Notes: generated from the letters alone by a model not told the origin. A stretch of DNA of 64,000 nucleotides from Aquipuribacter nitratireducens (GCF_037860835.1 NZ_JBBEOG010000001.1:496001-560000), one strand, 5' to 3'. Shown: positions 10,506-20,214, counted from the first letter of the stretch. Numbers and translations are program-made.

Positions 10506-12127
10506 GCACCCTCACGTGGACCCCCGACGCGCCCGGGGAGCTGCTGCCCGGCTGGCGCGCGGCGGACGTCGCCGCTGCCGACGCCGCGCGCCTCGCGACG
10601 GGCGTCGACCTCATGGCCGTCGCCGCCCACGCCCTCGCGGGGCGGTGCGCCGCACTCCTGCGGGAGCGTGCCGGCGGGGTGAGCGGACGCGCCGTCGTGC
10701 TGCTCGTCGGGCCGGGGAACAACGGCGGCGACGCGCTGCTCGCCGGTGCCTCCCTGCGTCGCCGCGGGGCGGGGGTCACCGCCCTGCTCCTCGCGGACAG
10801 GGCCCACGAGGGCGGGGTCGCGGGGCTGCGCGCCGCCGGGGGCCGCGTGATCCGCCCCCACCCCGACGACGAGGCCGACCTCCACCACGCCGCCGACCTC
10901 GTCCGCGACGCCGACCTCGTCGTCGACGGCGTCCTCGGCATCGGCGCCCGGGGGGCGGTCCGCGGGGCGGCCCACGACCTGCTCGAGCGGGTCGCGCTCC
11001 GCGGCGGGGCCGTCGTCGCGTGCGACCTGCCGAGCGGGCTCGACCCCGACACCGGGGCGCTGTCCGGCCCGGTCCTGCCCGCCGACGTCACCGTGACGTT
11101 CGGGGCGGCGAAGGCGGGTCTGCTGCTGCCCCGCGGCCGGCACGTCGTCGGGGAGCTCGTGGTCGTCGACCTCGGGCTCGAGGAGCACCTGCCCGACCCC
11201 GCCCTCCACCTCGTCCGCGACGGCGGCGCCCCCGACCTCCCGGGGCCCCACGTGGCGGTGCGGTGGCCGAGGCCGTGGCGGGACGCCGACAAGTACGCCC
11301 GGGGTGTGCTCGGCGTCGCCGCCGGTGACGACCGCTACCCCGGGGCCGCCGTCCTCGCGTGCTCCGCCGCAGCGGCGTCGGGGGTCGGCATGGTCCGCTA
11401 CGTGCCCGCCGACGGCAGGGCCGCCGCCGTCGACCCGGTCGGCCCGCTCGTGCTCCGCGCGGTCCCGGAGCTGCTCGTCCAGCCCCTCGCCGACGTCGGT
11501 CGGGTCCAGGCGTGGGTGGTCGGGCCGGGGGTCTCCGAACCGGACGACCCCCGCGTGCGGCACGTCCTCGAGGAGGCCGACGAGCCCGCGGTCGTCGACG
11601 CCGGGGCACTGCAGGCCGCGGCCCGCCTGACCCGGGAGGGCACTCTGCGTCGCCCCGACCGGCTGCTGCTCACCCCCCACCGCGGGGAGCTCGAGCGGGT
11701 CGCCGGGGTCCTCGGGCTCGAGCGCCGCGAGGACGCCGTCGACACCGCGAGGGACGTCGTCGCCCGGACCGGGGCGGTGGTCCTCCTCAAGGGGGCGGAC
11801 ACCGTCGTCCTCACGCCCGAGGGCCGCACGACCGTGGTCCCGGGGGGACCGCCGTGGCTCGCCACCGCCGGAGCCGGTGACGTCCTCGCCGGGGTGGCGG
11901 GGGCGCTGCTGGCCGCCGGCACGGCACCGGGGCGGGCGGCGACGCTCGCCGCCCACGTCCACGCCGTCGCCGCGCACCGGGCGTCCCGCGGGGGACCCCT
12001 CCACGCGGCTCTCGTCGCAGACGAGGTGCGCGGGGTGGTCGCCGACGCGCTCGGTGCCCGCGTCCCGGGGGAGGGCCTCGCGTCCGGCGGCGCGCCCGTC
12101 CTCTGGGACGATGGTGCACGTGACTGA
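10502..12127 (+). CDS. nnrD: Bifunctional NAD(P)HX epimerase / ADP-dependent NAD(P)HX dehydratase
   Basis: Repairs hydrated NADH and NADPH. Residues about 15-215 form the YjeF-N epimerase domain ([25 protein letters not shown]). Residues about 250-520 form the ribokinase-like dehydratase domain ([27 protein letters not shown] and [19 protein letters not shown]). It has 541 residues, the usual length of the fused bacterial enzyme. The GTG at 10502 overlaps the acpS stop. The 3' end overlaps the start of alr by 17 bp, which suggests one transcript from glmS or acpS onward. Confidence 0.93.
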   Translation: MSTLTWTPDAPGELLPGWRAADVAAADAARLATGVDLMAVAAHALAGRCAALLRERAGGVSGRAVVLLVGPGNNGGDALLAGASLRRRGAGVTALLLADRAHEGGVAGLRAAGGRVIRPHPDDEADLHHAADLVRDADLVVDGVLGIGARGAVRGAAHDLLERVALRGGAVVACDLPSGLDPDTGALSGPVLPADVTVTFGAAKAGLLLPRGRHVVGELVVVDLGLEEHLPDPALHLVRDGGAPDLPGPHVAVRWPRPWRDADKYARGVLGVAAGDDRYPGAAVLACSAAAASGVGMVRYVPADGRAAAVDPVGPLVLRAVPELLVQPLADVGRVQAWVVGPGVSEPDDPRVRHVLEEADEPAVVDAGALQAAARLTREGTLRRPDRLLLTPHRGELERVAGVLGLERREDAVDTARDVVARTGAVVLLKGADTVVLTPEGRTTVVPGGPPWLATAGAGDVLAGVAGALLAAGTAPGRAATLAAHVHAVAAHRASRGGPLHAALVADEVRGVVADALGARVPGEGLASGGAPVLWDDGARD

Positions 12128-13418
12128 GCAGCTCGCCGCTCCGGGACCCGCGGCCGCCGCGGCGACCGCCCCGGCCCCGCTCGGGACCCCGGCCCCGGGC
12201 ACCGACCCGAGCGTCGACCCGGGCGCCGACCCGGTGGGGACGGGCGTCGTGGAGGTCGACCTCGACGCCGTGGCGTCGAACGTCGCCGTCCTCGCCGCCC
12301 GCAGCGGGCGCCCCGTCCTCGCCGTCGTCAAGGCCGACGCGTACGGCCACGGCCTCGTGCCCGTGGCCCGGGCCGCCGTCGCCGGCGGTGCCACCTGGCT
12401 CGGCGTCGCGCAGCTCGACGAGGCCCTCCGCCTGCGCGAGGCCGGGGTGGACGAGCCCCTGCTGTGCTGGCTCCTCCTGCCCGACGCGCAGCTGCTCGAG
12501 GCGGCGGTGCGCCGCGACGTCACGATCGGCGTGTCCGACCCCGAGCACCTCGACGCCCTGCTCGCCGCGGCCCGGGCGAGCGGCCGGGTCGCCGACGTCC
12601 ACGTCAAGGTCGACACCGGGCTCAACCGCAACGGCGTCCGCGTCGAGGACCTCGCCCCCCTCGCGGCCCGCCTGGCGGACGCCGAGCGCGACGGCCTCCT
12701 CGCGGTCGGTGGTGTCTTCAGCCACCTCGCGTGGGCCGACGCCCCCGACCACCCGACGGTCGACGCGCAGGCGGAGGCCTTCGCCGAGGCGGTCGACGTG
12801 CTCCGCGCCGCGGGGCTGCGGCCGACCTGGCGGCACCTCGCGAACTCCGCGGCGACCCTCACCCGGGCCGACCTCCACCTCGACCTCGTCCGGCCCGGGC
12901 TCGCCGTCTACGGCCTGAGCCCCGTCCCGGACCTCGCGACGTCCGCCGAGCTCGGCCTCCGCCCCGCGCTCACGCTGCGCTCCCGGCTCGCCCTCACCAA
13001 GCGCGTCCGCGCCGGGGAGGGCGTGTCGTACGGCCACGTGTGGACCGCCCCGCACGACACCGTGGTCGGGCTCGTGCCCCTCGGCTACGCCGACGGCCTG
13101 CCCCGCGCAGCGACCGGGCACGCCGAGGTGTGGGTCGGGGCGCGTCGGGCGCCCGTCGTCGGGCGCATCTGCATGGACCAGGTCGTCGTCGACCTCGGCC
13201 CGTCGGCGCACGACCGGATCGGCGACGACGTCGTCGTCCTCGGCCCGGGGGACCGGGGCGAGCCCACGGCGCAGGACTGGGCCGAGGCGGCCGGCACCAT
13301 CTCCTACGAGGTGGTGGCGCGGCTCGGCGCCCGGCTTCCCCGCCGCTACGTCGGGACCGGCCAGGCCGTGCTCACCGACGACCCCGGCGACGGGCTCGAC
13401 GAGGCGGTGTCGCCGTGA
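12111..13418 (+). CDS. alr: Alanine racemase
   Basis: PLP enzyme that makes D-alanine for peptidoglycan. The PLP lysine is Lys74 in VVKADAYGHG. RICMDQVVVDL and the C-terminal GTISYEVVARLGARLPRRY are typical of Alr. It has 435 residues including a Pro/Ala-rich N-terminal extension of about 45 residues before VEVDLDAVASNV. ATG at 12111 is taken as the start; GTGs at 12114 and 12120 are equally possible. It overlaps the nnrD end by 17 bp and the following hydrolase by four bases (GTGA). Confidence 0.95.
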   Translation: MVHVTEQLAAPGPAAAAATAPAPLGTPAPGTDPSVDPGADPVGTGVVEVDLDAVASNVAVLAARSGRPVLAVVKADAYGHGLVPVARAAVAGGATWLGVAQLDEALRLREAGVDEPLLCWLLLPDAQLLEAAVRRDVTIGVSDPEHLDALLAAARASGRVADVHVKVDTGLNRNGVRVEDLAPLAARLADAERDGLLAVGGVFSHLAWADAPDHPTVDAQAEAFAEAVDVLRAAGLRPTWRHLANSAATLTRADLHLDLVRPGLAVYGLSPVPDLATSAELGLRPALTLRSRLALTKRVRAGEGVSYGHVWTAPHDTVVGLVPLGYADGLPRAATGHAEVWVGARRAPVVGRICMDQVVVDLGPSAHDRIGDDVVVLGPGDRGEPTAQDWAEAAGTISYEVVARLGARLPRRYVGTGQAVLTDDPGDGLDEAVSP

Positions 13419-14662
13419 GCCCCCGTCCCGCCGCCCCGCTGCCTGCCCGGCCCCCTCGCGTGACGCCGTGGGGGCTCGTCGGGCTCGGCGCCGGGCTCGC
13501 CGCCGCCGGCGCCGGCGTCGCGGTCGGGGTGGCCGCGGACCGCGTCCACTCCCGGCGCAGGCAGGCGGAGGCGGTCTTCGACCGCGAGGGCCTCGCCCTG
13601 CTCGGCGCCGTCCGCGGCGAGGAGTACGTGCTCCACACCGACGACGGCGTCCGGCTCCACGTCGAGGTCGACGAGCCCGGGCCGCGCGACGCCGGGGAGG
13701 CCCCGTGCCTCACCGTCGTCCTCGTCCACGGCTACGGCCTCAGCAGCCAGTCCTGGCACTTCCAGCGCCTCTCCCTACGGGGTCGCTACCGCGTCGTGAC
13801 GTACGACCAGCGGGGCCACGGCCGCTCCGAGCCGGGGCCGTCGGGCTCCGCGCGGATCCCCCGCCTCGGCCGCGACCTCGAGGCCGTCCTCGACGCCTAC
13901 GCCCCGGAGGGGCCCGTCGTCCTCGTCGGGCACTCCATGGGCGGCATGACCGTCATGAGCCTCGCGGCACAGCGCCCGGACCTGTTCGGGGACCGCGTCC
14001 ACGGGGTGGGGTTCGTCGCCACGAGCGCCGGCGACCTCGGCAGCCTCGACTTCGGGCTGCCCGGCGGCGGGGCCGTCACGCGCGTGGCGCCGAACCTGCT
14101 CGCGCTGCTCGCCCGCCGCCCCGAGCTCGTCACCCGCGGGCGGCGGATGGTCTCCGACATCGAGACGCTCGTCGTGCGGCGGTGGTCGTTCGCCTCGCCG
14201 GTGCCCTCGGAGCTCACGCGCTTCGTCGCGGACATCATCGCGAGCACGAGCATCGAGGTCGTGAGCGACTACCTGCCGGGCTTCACCGAGCACGACGAGA
14301 AGGAGGCGCTCGCGGTCCTCGACGACCTGCCGACGCTCGTCCTCGTCGGCGACCAGGACCGCATGACGCCGCCGCGGCACTCCGACGAGATCGTCCGGAT
14401 GCTGCCGGGCACGGCCCACGTCGTCGTCCGGCAGGCGGGCCACCTCGTCATGCTCGAGCACCCGGACGTCGTCAACGGGCACGTCCTCGACCTCGTCGCC
14501 CGCGCGCTGCGGCACGCCCGGCGCCCGACCGGCGAGCAGCTGACCGCGCTGGCGTCCGCCTCCACCGCCAAGGGGCGCGGGCGTCGTCGCCGCGCCCTCG
14601 CCGAGGCCGCGGACGCGGTCCAGCGCCTGGTGGGGCGGCCGCTGGAGAACCGCGGTGCCTGA
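13415..14662 (+). CDS. Alpha/beta-fold hydrolase, membrane-anchored
   Basis: A 415-residue alpha/beta hydrolase of unknown substrate. Catalytic elements are the nucleophile Ser in GHSMGGM, the oxyanion-hole region VHGYGLSSQSW, Asp in LVGDQDRMTP and His in QAGHLVMLEHP. A hydrophobic Ala/Gly segment at residues 15-40 (WGLVGLGAGLAAAGAGV) looks like an N-terminal membrane anchor. The C-terminus is a basic tail of about 50 residues. A hydrolase between alr and tsaE is a conserved actinobacterial arrangement. It is coupled to alr by GTGA and overlaps tsaE by eight bases. Confidence 0.85.
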   Translation: MSPRPAAPLPARPPRVTPWGLVGLGAGLAAAGAGVAVGVAADRVHSRRRQAEAVFDREGLALLGAVRGEEYVLHTDDGVRLHVEVDEPGPRDAGEAPCLTVVLVHGYGLSSQSWHFQRLSLRGRYRVVTYDQRGHGRSEPGPSGSARIPRLGRDLEAVLDAYAPEGPVVLVGHSMGGMTVMSLAAQRPDLFGDRVHGVGFVATSAGDLGSLDFGLPGGGAVTRVAPNLLALLARRPELVTRGRRMVSDIETLVVRRWSFASPVPSELTRFVADIIASTSIEVVSDYLPGFTEHDEKEALAVLDDLPTLVLVGDQDRMTPPRHSDEIVRMLPGTAHVVVRQAGHLVMLEHPDVVNGHVLDLVARALRHARRPTGEQLTALASASTAKGRGRRRRALAEAADAVQRLVGRPLENRGA

Positions 14663-15251
14663 GGCGGTCCGGTCGCTCGTGGAGAGGCACGGGACCCCTG
14701 CACGGGTGACGTTGCGCTGTCCCGGCCCCTTGGACACCGCCGCCGTGGGCGAGGCGCTCGGTCGCCAGCTCGTGGGCGGCGACGTGGTCGTCCTCGACGG
14801 ACCGCTCGGGGCCGGCAAGACGACGTTCACCCAGGGCCTGGCGCGCGGGCTCGGCGTGACGGCCCCCGTGACGTCGCCGACGTTCGTGCTCGCACGCCAC
14901 CAGCGCCCCGACCCCGCCGGCCCCCGCCCGGACGGCCCCTGGCTCGTCCACGTCGACGCCTACCGCGTCGGCGGCGCGCTCGAGTGGGACGACCTCGACC
15001 TCGACTCCGACGTCGACCGCTCGGTCGTCGTCGTCGAGTGGGGCCACGGCCTCGCCGAGCGGCTCGCGGACCGGTGGGTCGCGGTGCGGCTCACCCGCGC
15101 TGCGGGCGACGGCACCTCCGACGGGGAGGCGCGCACGCTCGAGGTGTCGCTCGAGGGGACGGCCCCGGGTCCGGAGCACGCCCCGGGGCGTCGTGTCGAC
15201 CTCGACCTGCTCCCCGGGCGCGTCCCAGCGCCGGAGGGGAGCGACCCGTGA
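14655..15251 (+). CDS. tsaE: tRNA threonylcarbamoyladenosine biosynthesis ATPase TsaE
   Basis: Small ATPase that, with TsaB and TsaD, installs t6A at position 37 of ANN-decoding tRNAs. The P-loop is GPLGAGKTTFTQGLARGLG, followed by the conserved TSPTFVL and HVDAYRV. VVVVEWGHGLAERL marks the family core. At 198 residues it is longer than the 150-160-residue norm, owing to an N-terminal extension of about 20 residues and a loose acidic C-terminal tail. The GTG at 14655 overlaps the hydrolase stop; tsaB follows through a GTGA overlap. Confidence 0.95.
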   Translation: MPEAVRSLVERHGTPARVTLRCPGPLDTAAVGEALGRQLVGGDVVVLDGPLGAGKTTFTQGLARGLGVTAPVTSPTFVLARHQRPDPAGPRPDGPWLVHVDAYRVGGALEWDDLDLDSDVDRSVVVVEWGHGLAERLADRWVAVRLTRAAGDGTSDGEARTLEVSLEGTAPGPEHAPGRRVDLDLLPGRVPAPEGSDP

Positions 15252-15952
15252 GGATCCTCGGTCTCGACACCTCGACGTCGACCGTCTCGGTCGCCGTCCT
15301 CGAGGGGCCGGCGGAGCCGGTCGGACCCGCGGCGGCCGCGCCGCGGGTGCTCGCCGCGGCCGACGTCCACGAGGGCAACCGCCCGGCGGAGCTCCTCGCG
15401 CCGACCATCAAGCAGGTGCTGGCCGAGGCGGGCCTCGGTCCCCGCGACCTCGGGGCCGTCGCCGCGGGCGTCGGACCCGGGCCGTTCACGGGCCTGCGCG
15501 CCGGGCTCGTCACGGCGCGGGCGCTCGCGCACGTCGTCGGCGTCCCCGTGCACGGCGTGTGCAGCCTCGACGCGCTCCACGCCGCCGCGCTCGCCGCCGG
15601 GGGTCCCGCCGACGCCGTCGTCGTCACCGACGCGCGCCGCCGCGAGGTCTACTGGGCGACGTACCGGGACGGCCGGCGCACCGGCGACCCGCAGGTGGGC
15701 GCGCCCGCCGAGGCGGCCGCACGCGCCGCCGCCCTGGGCGTGCCGGTCGTCGGCCGCGGCGCCCTCGTCCACGCCGACGTCCTCGGAGCCCCGCCGGAGG
15801 CGCTGCCCCTCGACCCGCCCGCCGTGCAGGTCGCCGCGCTCGCGCTCGCCTCGCTCGCCGGGCGGGGGCCGCAGCCGCTGCCGGCGGACCCCCTCTACCT
15901 GCGACGCCCCGACGCGCAGGTGCCCGGCGCCCCGAAGCGGGTGACCGGGTGA
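15248..15952 (+). CDS. tsaB: tRNA threonylcarbamoyladenosine biosynthesis protein TsaB
   Basis: ASKHA-fold scaffold partner of TsaD in the t6A complex, lacking its own catalysis. It has 234 residues. [15 protein letters not shown] at the N-terminus and [20 protein letters not shown] near residue 80 are family signatures, and [10 protein letters not shown] closes the protein. The GTG at 15248 overlaps the tsaE stop, and its own stop overlaps rimI, both as GTGA. Confidence 0.95.
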   Translation: MRILGLDTSTSTVSVAVLEGPAEPVGPAAAAPRVLAAADVHEGNRPAELLAPTIKQVLAEAGLGPRDLGAVAAGVGPGPFTGLRAGLVTARALAHVVGVPVHGVCSLDALHAAALAAGGPADAVVVTDARRREVYWATYRDGRRTGDPQVGAPAEAAARAAALGVPVVGRGALVHADVLGAPPEALPLDPPAVQVAALALASLAGRGPQPLPADPLYLRRPDAQVPGAPKRVTG

Positions 15953-16485
15953 GGACGCCCGCCGTGACCCTCCGCCGGCTGCGGTGGTGGGACGCCGACG
16001 CGGTCGCCGCCGCCGAGCCCGAGGCCTTCGGGTCGGACGCGTGGTCGAGGGAGGCCGTCCTCGCCGAGCTCGCGGCCCCCGGCCGCTGGTACGTGCGCGC
16101 CGACGACGGCGACGGGCACCTCCAGGGGTACGTCGGGACCGCCGCGCACGGTGCGGACGCCGAGCTGCAGACCGTCGCCGTGCTGCCCGCCGCCCGCGGG
16201 ACCGGGCTCGGGCGGCGTCTCCTGGACGAGGCGGTGTCGGCCGTGACCGCGGCCGGCGCGCGCCGGCTCCACCTCGAGGTGCGCGAGGACAACGGCCCCG
16301 CGCTCGCCCTCTACGGCGGTTCCGGCTTCCGCCGCACCGGCCGGCGGCCCCGCTACTACGCCCCGGCGCGACCGGACGGCGAGCGGGTGGCGGCAGTGCT
16401 CATGACGCGCGACCTCGCGAGGGACCCGGCCGAGCCCCCCGGGTCGGCCGAGCCGGCCGGTCACGGGGGAGCGGGGCGGCCGTGA
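15949..16485 (+). CDS. rimI: Ribosomal-protein-alanine N-acetyltransferase RimI
   Basis: GNAT enzyme, classically acetylating the N-terminal alanine of ribosomal protein S18 and often broader in actinobacteria. It has 178 residues. The acetyl-CoA loop [16 protein letters not shown] follows the LQTVAVLP strand, and [23 protein letters not shown] is the RimI C-terminal signature. A Pro/Gly-rich tail of about 30 residues is unique to this copy. It sits between tsaB and tsaD, the standard order, with GTGA overlaps on both sides. Confidence 0.9.
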   Translation: MRTPAVTLRRLRWWDADAVAAAEPEAFGSDAWSREAVLAELAAPGRWYVRADDGDGHLQGYVGTAAHGADAELQTVAVLPAARGTGLGRRLLDEAVSAVTAAGARRLHLEVREDNGPALALYGGSGFRRTGRRPRYYAPARPDGERVAAVLMTRDLARDPAEPPGSAEPAGHGGAGRP

Positions 16486-17546
16486 GCGACGCGCCCCTCG
16501 TGCTCGGCATCGAGACCTCGTGCGACGAGACCGGGGTCGGTCTGGTCCGCGGTGGCACGCTGCTCGCCGACGCGCTCGCGAGCAGCGTCGAGGAGCACGC
16601 CCGTTTCGGCGGCGTCGTGCCCGAGGTCGCGAGCCGCGCCCACCTCGAGGCGTTCCTGCCGACCCTCGAGCGCGCGTGCCGCGAGGCGGGTGTGCGGCTG
16701 GAGGACGTCGACGCGGTCGCGGTGACGAGCGGGCCGGGGCTCGCCGGCACGCTCGTCGTCGGGGTGTCCGCGGCGAAGGCCCTCGCCGTCGGGCTGGGGG
16801 TGCCGCTGTACGGGGTCAACCACCTCGCCGCGCACGTGGCCGTCGACACCCTGGAGAACGGGCCGCTGCCGGGCGCGGCGCTCGCGCTGCTCGTCAGCGG
16901 CGGGCACTCGAGCCTCCTGCGCGTCGACGACGTCACCGCCGACATCTCGGTGCTGGGCCACACCCTCGACGACGCCGCCGGCGAGGCCTTCGACAAGGTC
17001 GCGCGGGTGCTCGGGCTGCCGTTCCCGGGTGGTCCGCACGTCGACCGGGCGGCGCGCTCGGGCGACCCCGCCGCCATCCGCTTCCCGCGCGGGCTCACCG
17101 GGGCCCAGGCGGTCGGGCGCGACGGTCGCGACCACCACGACGACTTCTCCTTCTCCGGCGTCAAGACGGCGGTCGCCCGGTGGGTGGAGAAGGCGCGGGA
17201 CGAGGGTCGCGCGGTGCCCGTCGCCGACGTCGCCGCCTCCTTCCAGGAGGCGGTCGTCGACGTCCTCAGCAGCAAGGCCGTCGCCGCCTGCCGGCGCGAG
17301 GGGGTCGACCACCTCCTCGTCGGCGGCGGAGTGGCGGCGAACAGCCGGCTCCGGGCCCTCGTCACCGAGCGGGCGGAGGCAGCCGGCGTCCGGGTGCGGA
17401 TCCCGCGTCCGGGGCTGTGCACCGACAACGGGGCCATGGTCGCCGCGCTCGGCGCCCTGCTGGTCGAGCGCGGGCGCGCGCCGTCGCCGCTGGAGATCGC
17501 GACCGACCCGGCCATGAGCGTCCGGCAGGTCCTCGCCGGCACCTGA
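16482..17546 (+). CDS. tsaD: tRNA N6-adenosine threonylcarbamoyltransferase TsaD
   Basis: Catalytic subunit transferring the threonylcarbamoyl group to A37 of tRNA. It has 354 residues. [14 protein letters not shown] opens the protein; the metal-binding histidines are in [37 protein letters not shown] and the C-terminal [14 protein letters not shown] are all present. It is the last gene of the GTGA-linked alr-to-tsaD series and is followed by a hairpin. Confidence 0.97.
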   Translation: MSDAPLVLGIETSCDETGVGLVRGGTLLADALASSVEEHARFGGVVPEVASRAHLEAFLPTLERACREAGVRLEDVDAVAVTSGPGLAGTLVVGVSAAKALAVGLGVPLYGVNHLAAHVAVDTLENGPLPGAALALLVSGGHSSLLRVDDVTADISVLGHTLDDAAGEAFDKVARVLGLPFPGGPHVDRAARSGDPAAIRFPRGLTGAQAVGRDGRDHHDDFSFSGVKTAVARWVEKARDEGRAVPVADVAASFQEAVVDVLSSKAVAACRREGVDHLLVGGGVAANSRLRALVTERAEAAGVRVRIPRPGLCTDNGAMVAALGALLVERGRAPSPLEIATDPAMSVRQVLAGT

Positions 17547-17562
17547 CGGGGCGGCGCGCGGA

Positions 17563-17586
17563 CCGTCCGGCGGCGCGTCCGGACGG
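17563..17586 (+). terminator. Hairpin after tsaD
   Basis: CCGTCCGG (17563-17570) pairs perfectly with CCGGACGG (17579-17586) around an eight-base loop, 16 bases after the tsaD stop. There is no T-tract, as is common for actinobacterial terminators. Confidence 0.5.
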
Positions 17587-17672
17587 GTGGTCGTCGGTCA
17601 AGGCGCCGCCCGGGTGGGCCGACACACCTCCGCAGGGGCGTGCCACGAGGGTGCGCCGGTCGGAGGTCGGAC

Positions 17673-18704
17673 GTGCGGACGGGTCCCACGAGCAGCAGCG
17701 GGAACGGCAGCGGGGACGTCGTGCCACCGACGGACGGCGAGACCGCCGAGCGCCTGCGTCAGGTCTTCCGCAGCACGGGCGCCGCCATGGGCCTCGTCGG
17801 GCTCGACGGCACCTGGCTCGCGGCGACCGACCGTCTCTGCGAGCTCCTCCGCACCGACACCGACACGCTCCTCGCGCTCAGCCCGCGCGACCTCATCCAC
17901 CCCGACGACCGGCCGGCGGCCGTGCGGGCGACCCGGCTGCTGCTCGAGGGCGGCGTCGACTCCGTCGACGCGGAGCGGCGCTACCTGCGCGCCGACGGCG
18001 GGGTCCTGCACGCCCGCGTCGCGACGACGCTGCTGCGCGACCCGGACGGGCGCCCGGACAGCTTCCTCACCCAGCTGCTCGACACCGAGGACGACAGCGG
18101 GCCGGTCCCGCTCGAGCGCCAGGTGAGCGGGCTCGTCGGCGCCGACACCTTCCTCGCCCACGTCGACCGGGCCCTCGAGCGCAGCCGGCGCGCCGGACGC
18201 ACCGTCCTGCTCGTCCACGTCGAGCTCGACGACACCGGCACCGACCCCGTCCTGGCCGCCCGGCTGCGCACGTGCGCCGCGCAGCGGCTCGTCGGCACGG
18301 TCCGCGGCGGCGACATGGTCGCGGCCCTGCCGGCGCGGCTCACCGTCTGCTGCGAGGGCCTCGTCGACGAGGCCGACGTGCCCACCGTCGTCCGGCGGCT
18401 GCACGGCACGCTCACCGCCGCCGTTGAGGTGGACGGACAGCGGCACCTCCTCCCGGTCGCCGTCACCGCCGCCGTGGCCGGACGCGGGGAGACGGCCGAC
18501 GAGCTGCTCGCCCGACCCGGCTGGCCCGTCGACGTCACGGCCGGACCGGCCGTCGCAGGCCCACCGGCGGGGGTCGCGGCGAGCGGGCCGGGCCAGGTCC
18601 CCCGTGCGAGCGCGGTGCCGGCGCAGTCCGTCCTGCCGGGTCGAGGGGCCGACGCGGGGCGCGCGGGCCGCGCTGGTCGTCACCGGGCGGGCGCGGTCCG
18701 GTGA
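17673..18704 (+). CDS. PAS-domain protein with degenerate GGDEF-like domain
   Basis: A 343-residue predicted cytoplasmic sensor-like protein. Residues about 25-130 form a PAS fold (GLVGLDGTWLAATDRLCELL, DLIHPDDRPAA, YLRADGGVLHARV). Residues about 150-285 resemble a GGDEF domain by position and by VRGGDMVA where GGDEF would sit, but the acidic catalytic residues are missing. A diguanylate cyclase activity is therefore unlikely; it may bind ligand or be a structural remnant. The C-terminus is low-complexity. The GTG at 17673 is preceded by GGAGGT at five bases. It is convergent with the methyltransferase 12 bp away. Confidence 0.65.
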   Translation: MRTGPTSSSGNGSGDVVPPTDGETAERLRQVFRSTGAAMGLVGLDGTWLAATDRLCELLRTDTDTLLALSPRDLIHPDDRPAAVRATRLLLEGGVDSVDAERRYLRADGGVLHARVATTLLRDPDGRPDSFLTQLLDTEDDSGPVPLERQVSGLVGADTFLAHVDRALERSRRAGRTVLLVHVELDDTGTDPVLAARLRTCAAQRLVGTVRGGDMVAALPARLTVCCEGLVDEADVPTVVRRLHGTLTAAVEVDGQRHLLPVAVTAAVAGRGETADELLARPGWPVDVTAGPAVAGPPAGVAASGPGQVPRASAVPAQSVLPGRGADAGRAGRAGRHRAGAVR

Positions 18705-18716
18705 GCCCGGGAGCGC

Positions 18717-20000
18717 TCAGGCCGTGACGGGGTCGACGACGAGCACGAGCCGCTCGTCCCCGCGTCGCGTCAGCACCACCGTCGCCTCGCCGTCGCCGTC
18801 CAGCCGCAGCGCCCGCCGTAGCTCGTCGGGGTCGATCGGGCTGCCGCGCCGCTTGACCGTGACCCGACCCACCCCGTGCCCCCGCAGGTACGCGCGCAGG
18901 CGCTTGAGGCCCCACGGCAGCACGGCCCGGACCTCGTAGCTGCGGGCCAGCGGCGACGGCACGAGGTCGTCCGCCGTGACGTAGGCGATCATCGGGTCGA
19001 GGAGCCGGCCGCCGACGGCGGCGGCGACGTGCCCCACCAGGCCGGCGCGGACGACCGCCCCGTCGGGCTCGTGGAGGTAGGCACCGACCCCGCCGACCGG
19101 CGGGACCGGCAGGCCGACGTCGGTCAGCGTCCCCGCCTCCTGCACCTCGACCGCGCCGTCCCGCGTGACGCTGCGCAGGACCGTCGCGCTCCGCGCCGCC
19201 CCCGTGACCGCGGCCGCCCCCCACCAGAGCACCGCCTCCACGACGTCCCCGTCGACCGACGTCCACGCCGCGGTCCAGCCGTGGGCGGGTCCGCCCGGCG
19301 CCACGAGGGCGTGGTCGACGCCGGGCGCGACCTTGACCCCCACGGCGCGGACCCCTGTCCCCGGCAGGCCCAGCGCCCACGACAGGGGCGGTGACCACGC
19401 CTCGGGGTCCGTGAGGCGGCGGCCGCCGGCCCGTCGGGCGGGGTCCGCCCACGCGGCGTCGACGCCGCCCGGGGTGCCGGGCTGCGCCACGGGGAGCGCG
19501 GCCGGGAAGCCCGTCGCGTCGCCCAGGTGCACCCGCGCGCGCGGGAAGTGGCGGAGGTTGACGGTGGCGACGGCGGCTGTCGCCTCGTCCCGCTCGACGG
19601 CGTCGACGGCGAGGTCCATGCCCGCCATCGCGAGCGCGTCGACCCCGATCCCGCACCCGAGGTCGGCGACGCGCGTGGCGCCGGCGGCCCGGAGCCGGGC
19701 GGCGTGCCGTGCCGCCACCGGCAGCCGGGTCGCCTGCTCGAGGCCGTCGGGGGTGAAGAGCATGCCGTCGGCGAACGCCCCCACCTTGTCCCGCGCCGCC
19801 GCGCGCAGCCGCGACTGCGTGAGGGCCGCGGCGACCGTGCCCGGGGGCACGCCGTCGGCCCGCAGACGCTCCCCGAGGGCGAGCGCGCGGTCGGGGTCGT
19901 ACGGTGGCAGGGCCTCGAGCAGGGCCCAGCCCTCGGGGCGGAGCAGGGCCGACAGGCCGGTCGGTGCGCCGTCCCCGGCGCCCGCCGCTCCCTCACCCAC
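18717..20000 (-). CDS. Class I SAM-dependent methyltransferase with THUMP-like domain
   Basis: A 427-residue protein. The N-terminal helical segment has LTQSRLRAAARDKVGAFA. It is followed by a Rossmann methyltransferase core with motif I VADLGCGIGVDALAMA and the acidic VDAVERDE. The C-terminal part from about residue 330 (DDLVPSPLARSYEVRAVLPWGLKRL) matches the THUMP-like domain that accompanies this family, suggesting RNA as substrate, though none is established here. The GTG at 20000 has a CAGGAT box six bases upstream, so it may be leaderless, with its -35 region inside the CIRCE element of the divergent groES promoter. Confidence 0.8.
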   Translation of the reverse strand: MGEGAAGAGDGAPTGLSALLRPEGWALLEALPPYDPDRALALGERLRADGVPPGTVAAALTQSRLRAAARDKVGAFADGMLFTPDGLEQATRLPVAARHAARLRAAGATRVADLGCGIGVDALAMAGMDLAVDAVERDEATAAVATVNLRHFPRARVHLGDATGFPAALPVAQPGTPGGVDAAWADPARRAGGRRLTDPEAWSPPLSWALGLPGTGVRAVGVKVAPGVDHALVAPGGPAHGWTAAWTSVDGDVVEAVLWWGAAAVTGAARSATVLRSVTRDGAVEVQEAGTLTDVGLPVPPVGGVGAYLHEPDGAVVRAGLVGHVAAAVGGRLLDPMIAYVTADDLVPSPLARSYEVRAVLPWGLKRLRAYLRGHGVGRVTVKRRGSPIDPDELRRALRLDGDGEATVVLTRRGDERLVLVVDPVTA

Positions 20001-20027
20001 ACCGCGATCCTGCCAGCAGGGCGAGGG

Positions 20028-20054
20028 CTGGCACTCGGGTTGACCGAGTGCTAA
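20028..20054. promoter_or_regulatory. CIRCE operator 1 (HrcA-type) of groES-groEL
   Basis: CTGGCACTC - nine bases - GAGTGCTAA, the CIRCE layout (consensus TTAGCACTC-N9-GAGTGCTAA); the right half is perfect. This is the binding site of the heat-shock repressor HrcA. The groES -35 hexamer lies in its spacer, so repressor binding would block RNA polymerase directly. Confidence 0.9.
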
Positions 20055-20069
20055 TCGTCTGGCTACTGT
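20040..20069 (+). promoter_or_regulatory. Promoter of groES-groEL
   Basis: -35 TTGACC at 20040-20045 (inside CIRCE 1), an 18-bp spacer and -10 TACTGT at 20064-20069. The transcript would begin just before or within the second CIRCE and have a leader of about 140 bases before the groES GTG. Confidence 0.75.
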
Positions 20070-20073
20070 CGAC

Positions 20074-20100
20074 CTGGCACTCGACGGCATCGGGTGCCAG
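20074..20100. promoter_or_regulatory. CIRCE operator 2 of groES-groEL
   Basis: CTGGCACTC - nine bases - GGGTGCCAG, an inverted repeat matching in 8 of 9 positions with the same 9-9-9 geometry as CIRCE 1. It lies at or just after the expected transcription start. Two tandem HrcA sites at groES are known in actinobacteria. Confidence 0.75.
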
Positions 20101-20214
20101 CTCGCCGGAGGACGGGTCGGCACCCGCGACGACGTCCCGACCGACGGCGGAACCCCAGACCACACGGACCGGCCGACCGGCCGGCCGCTCACGTCGCGAA
20201 AGAGAGGTCAGCAC

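Noticed and set aside
8180-12862. A 1560-codon minus-strand open frame opposite glmS-acpS-nnrD-alr
   Set aside because: It is antisense to four well-identified genes, has Arg/Gly/Asp-biased composition and no recognisable domain.
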